Assembly: GCA_934202525.1 (NCBI GenBank)
Contig: CAKPYB010000053.1
Coordinates: 1 to 17,228 of the forward strand
DNA length: 17,228 nt
Direction: 5' to 3'
Source: an uncultured Prevotella sp.
Lineage (GTDB): Bacteria > Bacteroidota > Bacteroidia > Bacteroidales > Bacteroidaceae
Shown: positions 1 to 5,877 of the stretch, one piece after another
How positions within the stretch are numbered: position 1 is the first letter of the stretch
Layout: each line of letters begins with the position of its first letter
Notes under the pieces: generated by a model
Seen by the model: only the letters and a program-made list of their open reading frames with translations
Databases searched by the model: none
Told to the model about the DNA's origin: nothing
Translations under genes and position numbers: made by a program

Positions 1-405
1 AGCATCGGTTTCGGCATCCTGTTCTGCGGCATCGTCTTCTTCCTCGTGATGTTTGCCCTGCTGGTTTACTGCGAGCGAAGAGGCAAGGGTGGAGTAGATG
101 TGCATGAGCTTACCATGTTCTTCACCACCTTCGTGATGATACAGTTCTGGAACCTCTTTAATGCCAAGGCGCTGATGAGCCATCACACAGCCTTCCGCCA
201 TTTCCTGAAGGATAAGGGAATGATTCTGGTGCTTGTACTGGTCTTGGTGGGTCAGTGGATTATCGTAACCTTCGGTGGCGAAATGTTCCGCACCACACCA
301 TTGTCACTCCACGAGTGGCTGCTCATCATCGGCTCAACCTCCGTTGTACTTTGGGCGGGCGAACTGTGGCGAGCTTTTAAGAGAATGATAGCAAAGAGAA
401 GATAA
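1..405 (+). CDS. Cation-transporting P-type ATPase, C-terminal fragment (5' end outside the window)
   Basis: The reading frame is open from base 1, so the gene begins upstream; about 134 residues are visible. They are mostly hydrophobic and form roughly four membrane segments, ending in a basic cytoplasmic tail (FKRMIAKRR). The stretch FVMIQFWNLFNAKAL matches the M8-region signature of plasma-membrane-type Ca2+ ATPases (FxxFVxxQxFNxxNAR), where the Asn/Asn-Ala residues lie in the ion-binding part of the membrane domain. From family knowledge the full protein would pump a cation, probably Ca2+, across the inner membrane using ATP. The phosphorylation and nucleotide-binding domains are not in view, so the ion is an inference. 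A GTG/ATG pair at 46-51 could be mistaken for a start but lies inside a membrane helix. ribF follows 42 nt downstream on the same strand. Confidence 0.75.
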   Translation, partial: SIGFGILFCGIVFFLVMFALLVYCERRGKGGVDVHELTMFFTTFVMIQFWNLFNAKALMSHHTAFRHFLKDKGMILVLVLVLVGQWIIVTFGGEMFRTTPLSLHEWLLIIGSTSVVLWAGELWRAFKRMIAKRR

Positions 406-447
406 CCCATAGGGGCTTCTTCTTCTGATATGAACGATTAAGATAGA

Positions 448-1386
448 ATGAATACAATACATTATAACGATACCGTGCAGTTGCCGCCTTGTGTGGCAAC
501 CATCGGTTTCTTCGACGGGGTGCATCGGGGACATCAGTTCCTGATTCATCATCTCGTAGAGACGGCACGAAAGGATGGCTTGCAATCCACCGTCATCACC
601 TTCGATGCGCATCCCCGCAAGGTATTGCAGGCAGATTACCAGCCAGAGATGCTGAGTACGCTCGATTCCAAACTGCTGCTGCTTTCTAAGACGGAAGTGG
701 ATAATGCCGTGGTGCTGCATTTCGACAAGGCGATGGCTGCGATGTCGGCAAAGGAGTTTATGCAGCAGGTGCTTCACGACCATCTCAACGTAAGGAAACT
801 CTTCATCGGCTATGACCATCGCTTTGGTCACAACCGCGAGGAGACTTTCGAGGATTACGTGCGCTACGGCAAGGAGATGGGCATCGAGGTAATCAGGAAC
901 GAAGCCTTCCAGATAGACGGCATCAACATCTCTTCTTCCGTAATCCGCTCTTTCCTGAAAGAGGGAGAAGTGGAGATGGCAGCCCGGTGCCTCGGTTTCC
1001 CTTACACCCTCATCGGAAAGGTGGTAAACGGATTCCACGAGGGCAGAAAGCTCGGTTTCCCTACTGCCAATCTCGATATCTCGCACTTCGGACAGTTGAT
1101 TCCTGCTCCTGGTGTCTATGCCGTAAAGGTAAGACTGGAGAATACGGTGGTATGGAAGCGGGGAATGATGAATGTGGGCAATCGCCCAACCTTCAATGGC
1201 AAGCAACTGACGCTAGAGACGCATATCTTCAATTTCGAAGGCGATATCTACGACCAACTCTTGCTCGTAAGCTTCGTGAAACGAATAAGGGGCGAGCAGA
1301 AGTTTGACAGTCCCGAGGAGTTGGCGGCGCAACTGAAGGAGGATGAGCAGACCGTGCTGGATCTCTTCGAAAAGGAAGCGGAATGA
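448..1386 (+). CDS. ribF: Bifunctional riboflavin kinase / FAD synthetase
   Basis: The 312-residue protein has the normal length for bacterial RibF. It converts riboflavin to FMN (kinase) and FMN to FAD (adenylyltransferase) in the cytoplasm. The N-terminal nucleotidyltransferase domain carries GFFDGVHRGH (residues 20-29), TFDAHPRKVL (51-60) and ISSSVIRSFL (161-170). The C-terminal flavokinase domain starts near residue 185, with GFPTAN (203-208, the PTAN motif that binds ATP/Mg) and LETHIF (256-261), whose Glu is the expected catalytic base. The ATG at 448 gives an N-terminus ending just before the first beta strand; there is no clear Shine-Dalgarno, as is usual in Bacteroidetes. No FMN riboswitch fits in the 42 nt upstream. 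The gene may be cotranscribed with the preceding ATPase and the following protease. Confidence 0.96.
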   Translation: MNTIHYNDTVQLPPCVATIGFFDGVHRGHQFLIHHLVETARKDGLQSTVITFDAHPRKVLQADYQPEMLSTLDSKLLLLSKTEVDNAVVLHFDKAMAAMSAKEFMQQVLHDHLNVRKLFIGYDHRFGHNREETFEDYVRYGKEMGIEVIRNEAFQIDGINISSSVIRSFLKEGEVEMAARCLGFPYTLIGKVVNGFHEGRKLGFPTANLDISHFGQLIPAPGVYAVKVRLENTVVWKRGMMNVGNRPTFNGKQLTLETHIFNFEGDIYDQLLLVSFVKRIRGEQKFDSPEELAAQLKEDEQTVLDLFEKEAE

Positions 1387-1429
1387 TAGCAAGAATACTA
1401 TAAACTATTAATTATAAACAGTAAAAGCA

Positions 1430-2263
1430 ATGGCAAAGATTAATTTAAAGAGAGGTTTGACGGATATCGTCCTCTACATTATTATATTTATAGTAGTACA
1501 GATTATCGTGATGTATGCTGGCGTAGGCATCTGGGCGGGCATCAAGGGTGAAGGTTACCAGGCAACGCTTCAGGCTATCAGTTCGGGCAGCAATCCTATC
1601 CTGACGGCGCTTACCTCGGCGTTCAGCAATGTCATCACCCTCGTCATCTTCCTGAAGACGAAGTGGACACCGCTTACCCGCGATTATCTGCTTTCCAAGC
1701 CTTGGACAACACTTCTCTGGGTGGCATTGTTCACCCTGGGAACCATCATCCCTCTGGAGTTCATCTATGAGCAGATAGGCATCGAGATGGATGAGAATAC
1801 CGAGCAGATATTCGCATCGCTCATGAAGGAGCCTTGGGGCTATGTGGCTATCGGCGTTCTGGCACCTTTTGCCGAAGAAGTAGTGTTCCGTGGAGCTATC
1901 CTCCGCACCCTGCTGGGCGTCATGAGCAAGAAGAACCATTGGGTAGCCATCATGGTTTCGGCAGCCATCTTCGGTTTGGCTCACGCCAATGTAGCGCAGT
2001 TTGTCAACGCCCTCCTGCTGGGCTTGCTCCTGGGTTGGATGTATTATCGCACCAAGAGTCTTGTTCCGGGCATCCTGCTCCACTGGGTGAACAATACGAT
2101 GGCGTATGTCCTGTCCAACATCATGCCGCAGAGCGATGGCAAGCTCATCGACCTCTTCCATGGCGATGAGAAGACCATGTATTACGCCGTAGGCTTCTCT
2201 CTCTGCATCATGATTCCAAGCTTTATACAGCTGATTATCAGATTAAAGAAGGTGAAGGCTTAA
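1430..2263 (+). CDS. CPBP family intramembrane metalloprotease (CAAX protease-like)
   Basis: The 277-residue polytopic membrane protein has several hydrophobic segments, the first at about residues 11-36. All family motifs are present: EEVVFR (149-154, the EExxxR motif), FGLAHAN (181-187) with a conserved His, and HWVNN (218-222, HxxxN). In this family (CPBP/Abi, Pfam Rce1-like) these residues bind zinc and hydrolyse peptides within the membrane. Bacterial members take part in processing of prenylated proteins, bacteriocin self-immunity or signalling, and the substrate here cannot be told from the sequence. The start ATG lies 43 nt after ribF in the same direction, and a hairpin terminator follows at 2281-2312, so this is probably the last gene of the ribF unit. 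No bacteriocin gene is visible nearby. Confidence 0.9.
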   Translation: MAKINLKRGLTDIVLYIIIFIVVQIIVMYAGVGIWAGIKGEGYQATLQAISSGSNPILTALTSAFSNVITLVIFLKTKWTPLTRDYLLSKPWTTLLWVALFTLGTIIPLEFIYEQIGIEMDENTEQIFASLMKEPWGYVAIGVLAPFAEEVVFRGAILRTLLGVMSKKNHWVAIMVSAAIFGLAHANVAQFVNALLLGLLLGWMYYRTKSLVPGILLHWVNNTMAYVLSNIMPQSDGKLIDLFHGDEKTMYYAVGFSLCIMIPSFIQLIIRLKKVKA

Positions 2264-2280
2264 GAGATAAATAAACGAGT

Positions 2281-2312
2281 AAAAAGGTTACCTGGATGGG
2301 TAGCCTTTTTTC
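2281..2312 (+). terminator. Rho-independent terminator after the CPBP protease gene
   Basis: AAAAAGGTTACC (2281-2292) pairs with GGTAGCCTTTTTT (2299-2311), with a G-U pair, a short loop, and a run of six T at the end. It starts 17 nt after the protease stop codon and separates the ribF unit from the phosphatase gene. Confidence 0.8.
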
Positions 2313-2343
2313 AGATATATAACCGGATAGATAAGTAGATTTT

Positions 2344-3240
2344 ATGAAGATTATAGAAAGCAGTATCATAGGAAAGAAGAGCCCTGAGGCTTGTGAGGAT
2401 GGAATGGTAGTTACAGATGATTTCATCGCAGTAATTGACGGCAGTACGAGCAAGACGCCGAAGCATCTCAATCCCGATATGAAGAATGGAAGATACGCTA
2501 TGATGCTTATCTCGGAATATATCCGGGAGGAACTGAAGGCGGATGCCTCGGTGGATGATTTCTGCCAGGGCGTTACGGCGTATATATATAATAAGGTGTA
2601 TGAAAAGCTTGGGGTGGAAGAGCGGTTGAAGGAACATCCCGAAGAGCGACTTACCGCTTCGGCTATCCTTTATAGCCGTACAAGGAATGAGGTCTGGATG
2701 GTGGGCGATTGTCAGGCAATCATCGATGGAAAGCTCTATGAGAACGGCAAGCCTTTTGAGGAGAAGATTGCCCGGGAGAGGGTAGAGCTGATAAAGCAGG
2801 GCCTTTCGCCTGCTGAGGCTAGAAAGCAGATAGAGCCATTGCTTATCAAGGCGATGCTTTCGGGGCAGAACCAGACCTATACGGTTATCGATGGATTTCC
2901 GATTTATCGGGAGGGAGTGAAGGTTGTTTCGGTTTCAGATTCCAGTTCTGTTCAGGATTCTGTTTCATCATCAGATTCTTGTTCTGGTCAAGATCCTGTT
3001 TCCTGCTCAGGCTCCGCTTCTGCATCAGATACAATTCCATCTTCTTCCTCCGAGATAGTATTGGCGAGCGATGGCTATCCGTTCCTGAAGCCAACCTTGG
3101 CAGCGAGCGAGGCGGCATTGGCAGAGCAGATTGCCAACGACCCTCAGAACATCCATTCCTTTATCGCCACCAAGGGCATCGTAGAGGGCAATAAGAGCTT
3201 TGATGATAGAACTTATATTCGATTTGTTTATTGCCAGTAA
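2344..3240 (+). CDS. PP2C-like metal-dependent serine/threonine phosphatase with a serine-rich insertion
   Basis: The 298-residue protein has the spaced acidic motifs of the PP2C fold: DDFIAVIDGSTS (25-36), ERLTASAILY (101-110), the Gly-Asp of VWMVGDCQ (117-124), VLASDGYPF (239-247) and FDDRTYIRF (286-294). In PP2C enzymes the Asp residues hold two Mn/Mg ions and the protein removes phosphate from Ser/Thr. No signal peptide or membrane segment is seen, so it should be cytoplasmic; its target is unknown and no kinase gene is adjacent. Residues about 196-236 form a low-complexity Ser/Asp/Gln/Gly insertion directly before the strand leading to ASDG, a place where a short loop would be expected. 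The stop codon lies inside a 20-bp stem-loop. The gene is preceded by a terminator and no good promoter motif was recognised. Confidence 0.78.
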   Translation: MKIIESSIIGKKSPEACEDGMVVTDDFIAVIDGSTSKTPKHLNPDMKNGRYAMMLISEYIREELKADASVDDFCQGVTAYIYNKVYEKLGVEERLKEHPEERLTASAILYSRTRNEVWMVGDCQAIIDGKLYENGKPFEEKIARERVELIKQGLSPAEARKQIEPLLIKAMLSGQNQTYTVIDGFPIYREGVKVVSVSDSSSVQDSVSSSDSCSGQDPVSCSGSASASDTIPSSSSEIVLASDGYPFLKPTLAASEAALAEQIANDPQNIHSFIATKGIVEGNKSFDDRTYIRFVYCQ

Positions 3241-3275
3241 ATAAAAAACCGCAGATTTATTTATTGGCAATAAAC
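3226..3275 (+). terminator. Stem-loop spanning the phosphatase stop codon
   Basis: The 20 bases at 3226-3245 and 3256-3275 are complementary with one mismatch and enclose a 10-nt loop. The left arm includes the last codons and the TAA of the phosphatase gene. No T-run follows on the + strand, so it may protect the mRNA 3' end or act with the next element rather than terminate alone. Confidence 0.5.
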
Positions 3276-3296
3276 AAAAATGGCTGATTCCGCCAG

Positions 3297-3429
3297 AAAA
3301 AAATAACACGGACAAATTGAATTTGTCCGGCTCGTTTGTCCGGAAGTTTGTAACTGTCAAATAATCAGAGATTTATAAGTCTCCGGACAATTTGTCCGGA
3401 CAAATTCAATTTGTCCGTGTTATTTTTTT
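3297..3429. repeat. 133-bp palindromic element with perfect 34-bp inverted ends (REP/MITE-like candidate)
   Basis: Positions 3297-3330 and 3396-3429 are perfect 34-base inverted repeats separated by 65 bp. The outer ends are seven A on the left and seven T on the right. Within each arm the half-sites CGGACAAATT and AATTTGTCCG flank one central base, making a 21-bp palindrome. Further TTTGTCCGG units lie just inside the left arm (near 3334-3343), and CCGGACAA/TTGTCCGG forms another palindrome at about 3383-3399. The element encodes nothing. It may be a mobile or REP-type repeat, a two-way transcription terminator between convergent genes, or an operator. I saw no clear target-site duplication. 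Confidence 0.7.
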
Positions 3430-3488
3430 AGCATGAATTTGTAAAGAAAAGCAAGGATTTCCATCCGGTAGGCGATGTATTCCCAAGA

Positions 3489-3550
3489 AGAAAACGATGA
3501 CTTCTGCCCCGAGAAACGGTGAGTTCTGGAGGAGAAAACTATGAGTTAGT
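3489..3550 (+). repeat. Three degenerate tandem units of about 21-23 bp
   Basis: Three successive units start at 3489, 3512 and 3533. They share the pattern AGAAA(A)C, then GATGA, GGTGA or TATGA, then CTTCT, GTTCT or GTTAG. The copies differ at several positions and the spacing is 23 and 21 bp. The stretch does not read as a gene: the frame holding the repeats has stop codons. It is probably a decayed repeat. Confidence 0.4.
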
Positions 3551-3571
3551 ATTTTTAACAAAAGGGGCAAA

Positions 3572-3718
3572 GGGTTAACAGGTTAACAGTTAACAGCTGT
3601 TTTTTGCATCCTCCCCCTCTCCCATACCTTATATTATATATAAATATATATACTTATTATTATATGTGAGTGGGGGAAGTATACATTTTGGGCTGTTAAC
3701 TGTTAACTCTGTTAACCC
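3572..3718. repeat. GTTAAC-rich inverted repeat around an AT-rich core
   Basis: The left arm (3572-3597) and right arm (3692-3718) are reverse complements apart from one inserted base. Each holds three GTTAAC palindromes in a row. The 94 bp between contain a pyrimidine-rich tract (3609-3624) facing a G-rich tract (3671-3678) and an AT-only core (about 3629-3664). No coding frame crosses it. The layout resembles a mobile-element remnant or a protein-binding array; the function is unknown. Confidence 0.6.
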
Positions 3719-3759
3719 CCATTAGGGAAAATAGCCTTTCAGATGCTTCTTGATAATAG

Positions 3760-3882
3760 GTTAAGTGGCTTATATTAAGCCTAGTAAGAGTCATCAATGA
3801 TGACCGGAAGGAGGCTTAAATGAAGCCTCGAAGTGGCAATAAATTGAGCCACTTGTGTATTCTTTATCATACGCTTGCGTGC
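3760..3882. other. Cluster of small hairpins, possible structured RNA (strand uncertain)
   Basis: Five short inverted repeats lie in a row: GGCTTA/TAAGCC (3767-3781), GTCATCA/TGATGAC (3790-3804), GAGGCTT/AAGCCTC (3811-3829), AAGTGGC/GCCACTT (3831-3854) and ACGC/GCGT (3871-3880). Some arms can also pair at long range: AGTGGCTTA (3764-3772) with TGAGCCACT (3846-3854 region), and TAAGCCT (3776-3782) with AGGCTTA (3812-3818). I recognise no known RNA family. It could be a small RNA, an RNA leader, or a degraded repeat element. Confidence 0.4.
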
Positions 3883-3901
3883 AAAATATATAAAATAAGT
3901 A

Positions 3902-3929
3902 AGGGCTGCCAGTACATCCTGGCAGCCCT
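3902..3929 (-). terminator. Terminator hairpin downstream of the sigma-factor unit
   Basis: A perfect 11-bp GC-rich stem, AGGGCTGCCAG (3902-3912) and CTGGCAGCCCT (3919-3929), encloses a 6-nt loop. Read on the minus strand it is followed by a moderately T-rich stretch, about 100 nt after the stop codon of the putative anti-sigma gene. The T-run is imperfect, so termination is inferred mainly from position and stem strength. Confidence 0.6.
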
Positions 3930-4032
3930 ATTACGTTAGTATGTTATGAAAAATTTGAGAGAATTGAAACTTCACAGCTTCAGAATTGTTTTACTAAACA
4001 TGATTTTTTTATAGAGAAAGCATAGAAATAAT

Positions 4033-4533
4033 CTACTTTAATAACGTTGGAGACGTTGTTGGAGTGCTTACCTGATCGATGCCTGTGCGTTGCATAGAAT
4101 CTACTGAGGCAGAGTCTCCCATGGCTACGGACACGCCCTTGCCACTCTTGATGTATCCTACGTTTTCAACAGAATCAATGTCATTGTTCTGGAAAGGAAC
4201 CTGAGCAGCATTGCCCAATGTCAGGATGATAGCTACCACGGCAGCCGCCTTGAAGAGAGGCTTCAGGCGCTCTGTCAATGATATCACCTTCGCCTTGTTA
4301 GGCTTCTTGGTGTATTCATCCTCAATCATTGCCATCATCTTCTGGTCGAAGTCATCACCCAGCGCCTCTTGCTTAGCCTCGCCCATCTCGTAAGAGAAGA
4401 GCGCTTGGTATGGCTTCAGCTCGGCAGGCAACTCGTCCTGGCTGAAGAATGCACGGAGAATCTCCTCTTCTTCGAGAGAAGTCTCGCCCTTCCAGTAGCG
4501 ATCCAAAAGTTGGTTGATGTACTTATAATCCAT
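4033..4533 (-). CDS. Hypothetical single-pass membrane protein, probable anti-sigma factor
   Basis: I recognise no named family. The 166-residue protein begins with a charged helical region (MDYKYINQLLDRYWKGETSL), a pattern often seen at the N-terminus of Bacteroidetes sigma-associated proteins. It has one membrane helix at about residues 93-109 (LFKAAAVVAIILTLG) and a polar Ser/Thr-rich tail of about 55 residues that would face the periplasm. It has no cysteine or histidine, so it is not a zinc-type (ZAS) anti-sigma factor. The start codon overlaps the end of the upstream ECF sigma gene by 11 nt, which implies translational coupling and a shared function. Sigma binding by the N-terminal part is inferred from this arrangement and topology only. 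Confidence 0.65.
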   Translation of the reverse strand: MDYKYINQLLDRYWKGETSLEEEEILRAFFSQDELPAELKPYQALFSYEMGEAKQEALGDDFDQKMMAMIEDEYTKKPNKAKVISLTERLKPLFKAAAVVAIILTLGNAAQVPFQNNDIDSVENVGYIKSGKGVSVAMGDSASVDSMQRTGIDQVSTPTTSPTLLK

Positions 4534-5038
4534 ATCTGTCGAATTGTTGAAATCTTTGTTTGACTGTTTGACGAGCCCTGAAGATGTTCACCTTGACCTG
4601 GTCTTCCGTGATGCAGAGGATGTCTGCTATTTCCTTGTAGGATTTTCCTTCGATGTCTCGAAGCTGCAGGCAGCTGCGCTGCTTTTCAGGCAACTCGTCG
4701 ATAATTTTCCTTACGATGTCCAGTTTGTCTTTCTGAATCATCCTTTCGGAGGGGGTGGAAGTGTTTTCGTCTAACCTTTCTGTATTCTGCTCTTCCAGCG
4801 AATCATTCTGATTTTCCATCTTCTTGATGCGGTCGAGCGAAAGGTTGCGAGCGATGGTGAGGCTGTATGCCTCGATGGAGTCAAGCTCCTGCCATCTGTC
4901 GCGGGCGTTCCAGACTTTAATCAGCGTATCCTGCACAACGTCTTCCGCTTCCTCCCGGTTGAGAGTAATGCGAAGGGCCAGCCTGAAGAGTTTGTTCTTC
5001 AGCGGCAAAACATCGTTTTGGAAACTGATTTCTTTCAT
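4523..5038 (-). CDS. ECF-type RNA polymerase sigma factor
   Basis: The 171-residue protein has only sigma regions 2 and 4, as in the extracytoplasmic-function group. Region 2 includes LALRITLNREEAEDVVQDTL (about 20-39) and continues to the YSLTIARNLSLDRIKK segment that contacts the -10 element. A linker rich in Asn, Glu and Asp follows (about 76-103). Region 4 includes ELPEKQRSCLQLRDIEG (about 114-130) and the helix-turn-helix SYKEIADILCITEDQVKVNI. It directs RNA polymerase to a small set of promoters. The next gene, overlapping by 11 nt, is a one-helix membrane protein likely to restrain it. No SusC/SusD genes are nearby, so this is not the usual polysaccharide-linked arrangement. The target genes are unknown; the unit may regulate itself. 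Confidence 0.93.
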   Translation of the reverse strand: MKEISFQNDVLPLKNKLFRLALRITLNREEAEDVVQDTLIKVWNARDRWQELDSIEAYSLTIARNLSLDRIKKMENQNDSLEEQNTERLDENTSTPSERMIQKDKLDIVRKIIDELPEKQRSCLQLRDIEGKSYKEIADILCITEDQVKVNIFRARQTVKQRFQQFDRYGL

Positions 5039-5053
5039 CCCTCTATAATTAAT

Positions 5054-5079
5054 GACGACTATGTTATAAGAAAGTTACA
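5054..5079 (-). promoter_or_regulatory. Possible ECF-type promoter of the sigma-factor gene
   Basis: Read on the minus strand, TGTAAC (5079-5074) is followed after 16 nt by CGTC (5057-5054). This resembles the AAC / GTC spacing of ECF promoters, and no housekeeping TAnnTTTG motif is present in the same gap. The start site would leave a leader of only about 8 nt before the ATG at 5038. The match is short and could be chance. Confidence 0.3.
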
Positions 5080-5103
5080 ACCAATCTTGATTTATTTCTA
5101 TTT

Positions 5104-5877
5104 TTAACTCTTAATAACAGTTCCGTGCTTTCCGTCGATGGCGGTAGCAAGGGTGATAATCACCTCTTTCACACCAGCATCGATGGCTGCAAGGGCATTC
5201 TCCAGCTTGGGAATCATGCCGCCTGCCACGGTACCGTCTGCTTTATATCTCTCAAAATCGGCATGGGTAATCACTGGAATCACGCTGTTGTCATCCTCAG
5301 GATTACTGAGCACGCCTTTCTTTTCAAAACTGTATATCAATGTCACATCGTAGTAAGGAGCCAGAGCCTTGGCAGTCTCGCTGGCGATGGTGTCGGCATT
5401 GGTGTTGAGGATATTGCCCTTGCCGTCATGGGTCAATGGAGCCATCACTGGAGTAATGCCTTCATTAATAAGGGTCTGGAGCATCTTGCCGTTGGCACGT
5501 TCTACATCGCCCACGTATCCGAAGTCGATACCGTCCTTCAACGGACGCTTGTGACTGTGGATTACGTCCATATCAGCACCGGTCAGACCGAGAGCATTCA
5601 CGCCGTTAGCCTGGAGCTTGGCAACCAGGTTCTTGTTGACCAGACCGCCATAAACCATTGTTACCACTTCCAGCATGTCTGCATCAGTGATGCGGCGGCC
5701 GTTCACCATCTTGCTCTCGATGCCGAGGGCTGCGGCTACTTTAGTGGCACGGCGGCCACCGCCATGTACCAATACTTTCTTGCCGGGAATGGCTGCGAAA
5801 TCCTTCAAGAGCTGTGCCAGCTGCTCGCTGTCTTCAACGATGGCACCGCCTACCTTTACTACTGTTACTTTTTCCAT
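5104..5877 (-). CDS. argB: N-acetylglutamate kinase family protein (possibly N-succinylglutamate kinase)
   Basis: The enzyme phosphorylates the gamma-carboxyl of an N-acylated glutamate, the second step of arginine synthesis. The 257-residue protein has the amino-acid-kinase fold motifs VVKVGG (6-11), VHGGGRRATK (37-46), NGRRITDADML (59-69), GLTGADMD (97-104), NTNADT (158-163) and GGMIPKL (219-225). I chose the ATG at 5877 (MEKVTVVKVGG). An in-frame ATG at 5946 would add 23 residues encoded by TTGAACTT-type tandem repeats, which are not likely protein. Some motifs differ from typical NAGK: HGGGRR replaces HGGGP, and NGVNALGLTGAD replaces GGxAxGLSGxD. In Bacteroides fragilis an ArgB homologue is known to prefer N-succinylglutamate, so the substrate here is uncertain. 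The gene follows speA by 90 nt on the same strand. Confidence 0.88.
   Translation of the reverse strand: MEKVTVVKVGGAIVEDSEQLAQLLKDFAAIPGKKVLVHGGGRRATKVAAALGIESKMVNGRRITDADMLEVVTMVYGGLVNKNLVAKLQANGVNALGLTGADMDVIHSHKRPLKDGIDFGYVGDVERANGKMLQTLINEGITPVMAPLTHDGKGNILNTNADTIASETAKALAPYYDVTLIYSFEKKGVLSNPEDDNSVIPVITHADFERYKADGTVAGGMIPKLENALAAIDAGVKEVIITLATAIDGKHGTVIKS

Noticed and set aside
406..447. An FMN riboswitch before ribF.
   Set aside because: Only 42 nt separate the genes and no conserved RFN element bases are visible.
3297..3720. A CRISPR array, because of repeated palindromic units.
   Set aside because: The units are inverted, not regularly spaced direct repeats with unique spacers, and there are no cas genes.
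3721..3760. A minus-strand peptide end reading KKHLKGYFP followed by a stop.
   Set aside because: Stop codons lie a few codons before it in the same frame; too short to support a pseudogene.
3572..3766. An integron attC site: GTTAAGT at 3760-3766 fits GTTRRRY.
   Set aside because: No matching RYYYAAC box or bulged attC fold lies at a suitable distance and no integrase is present.
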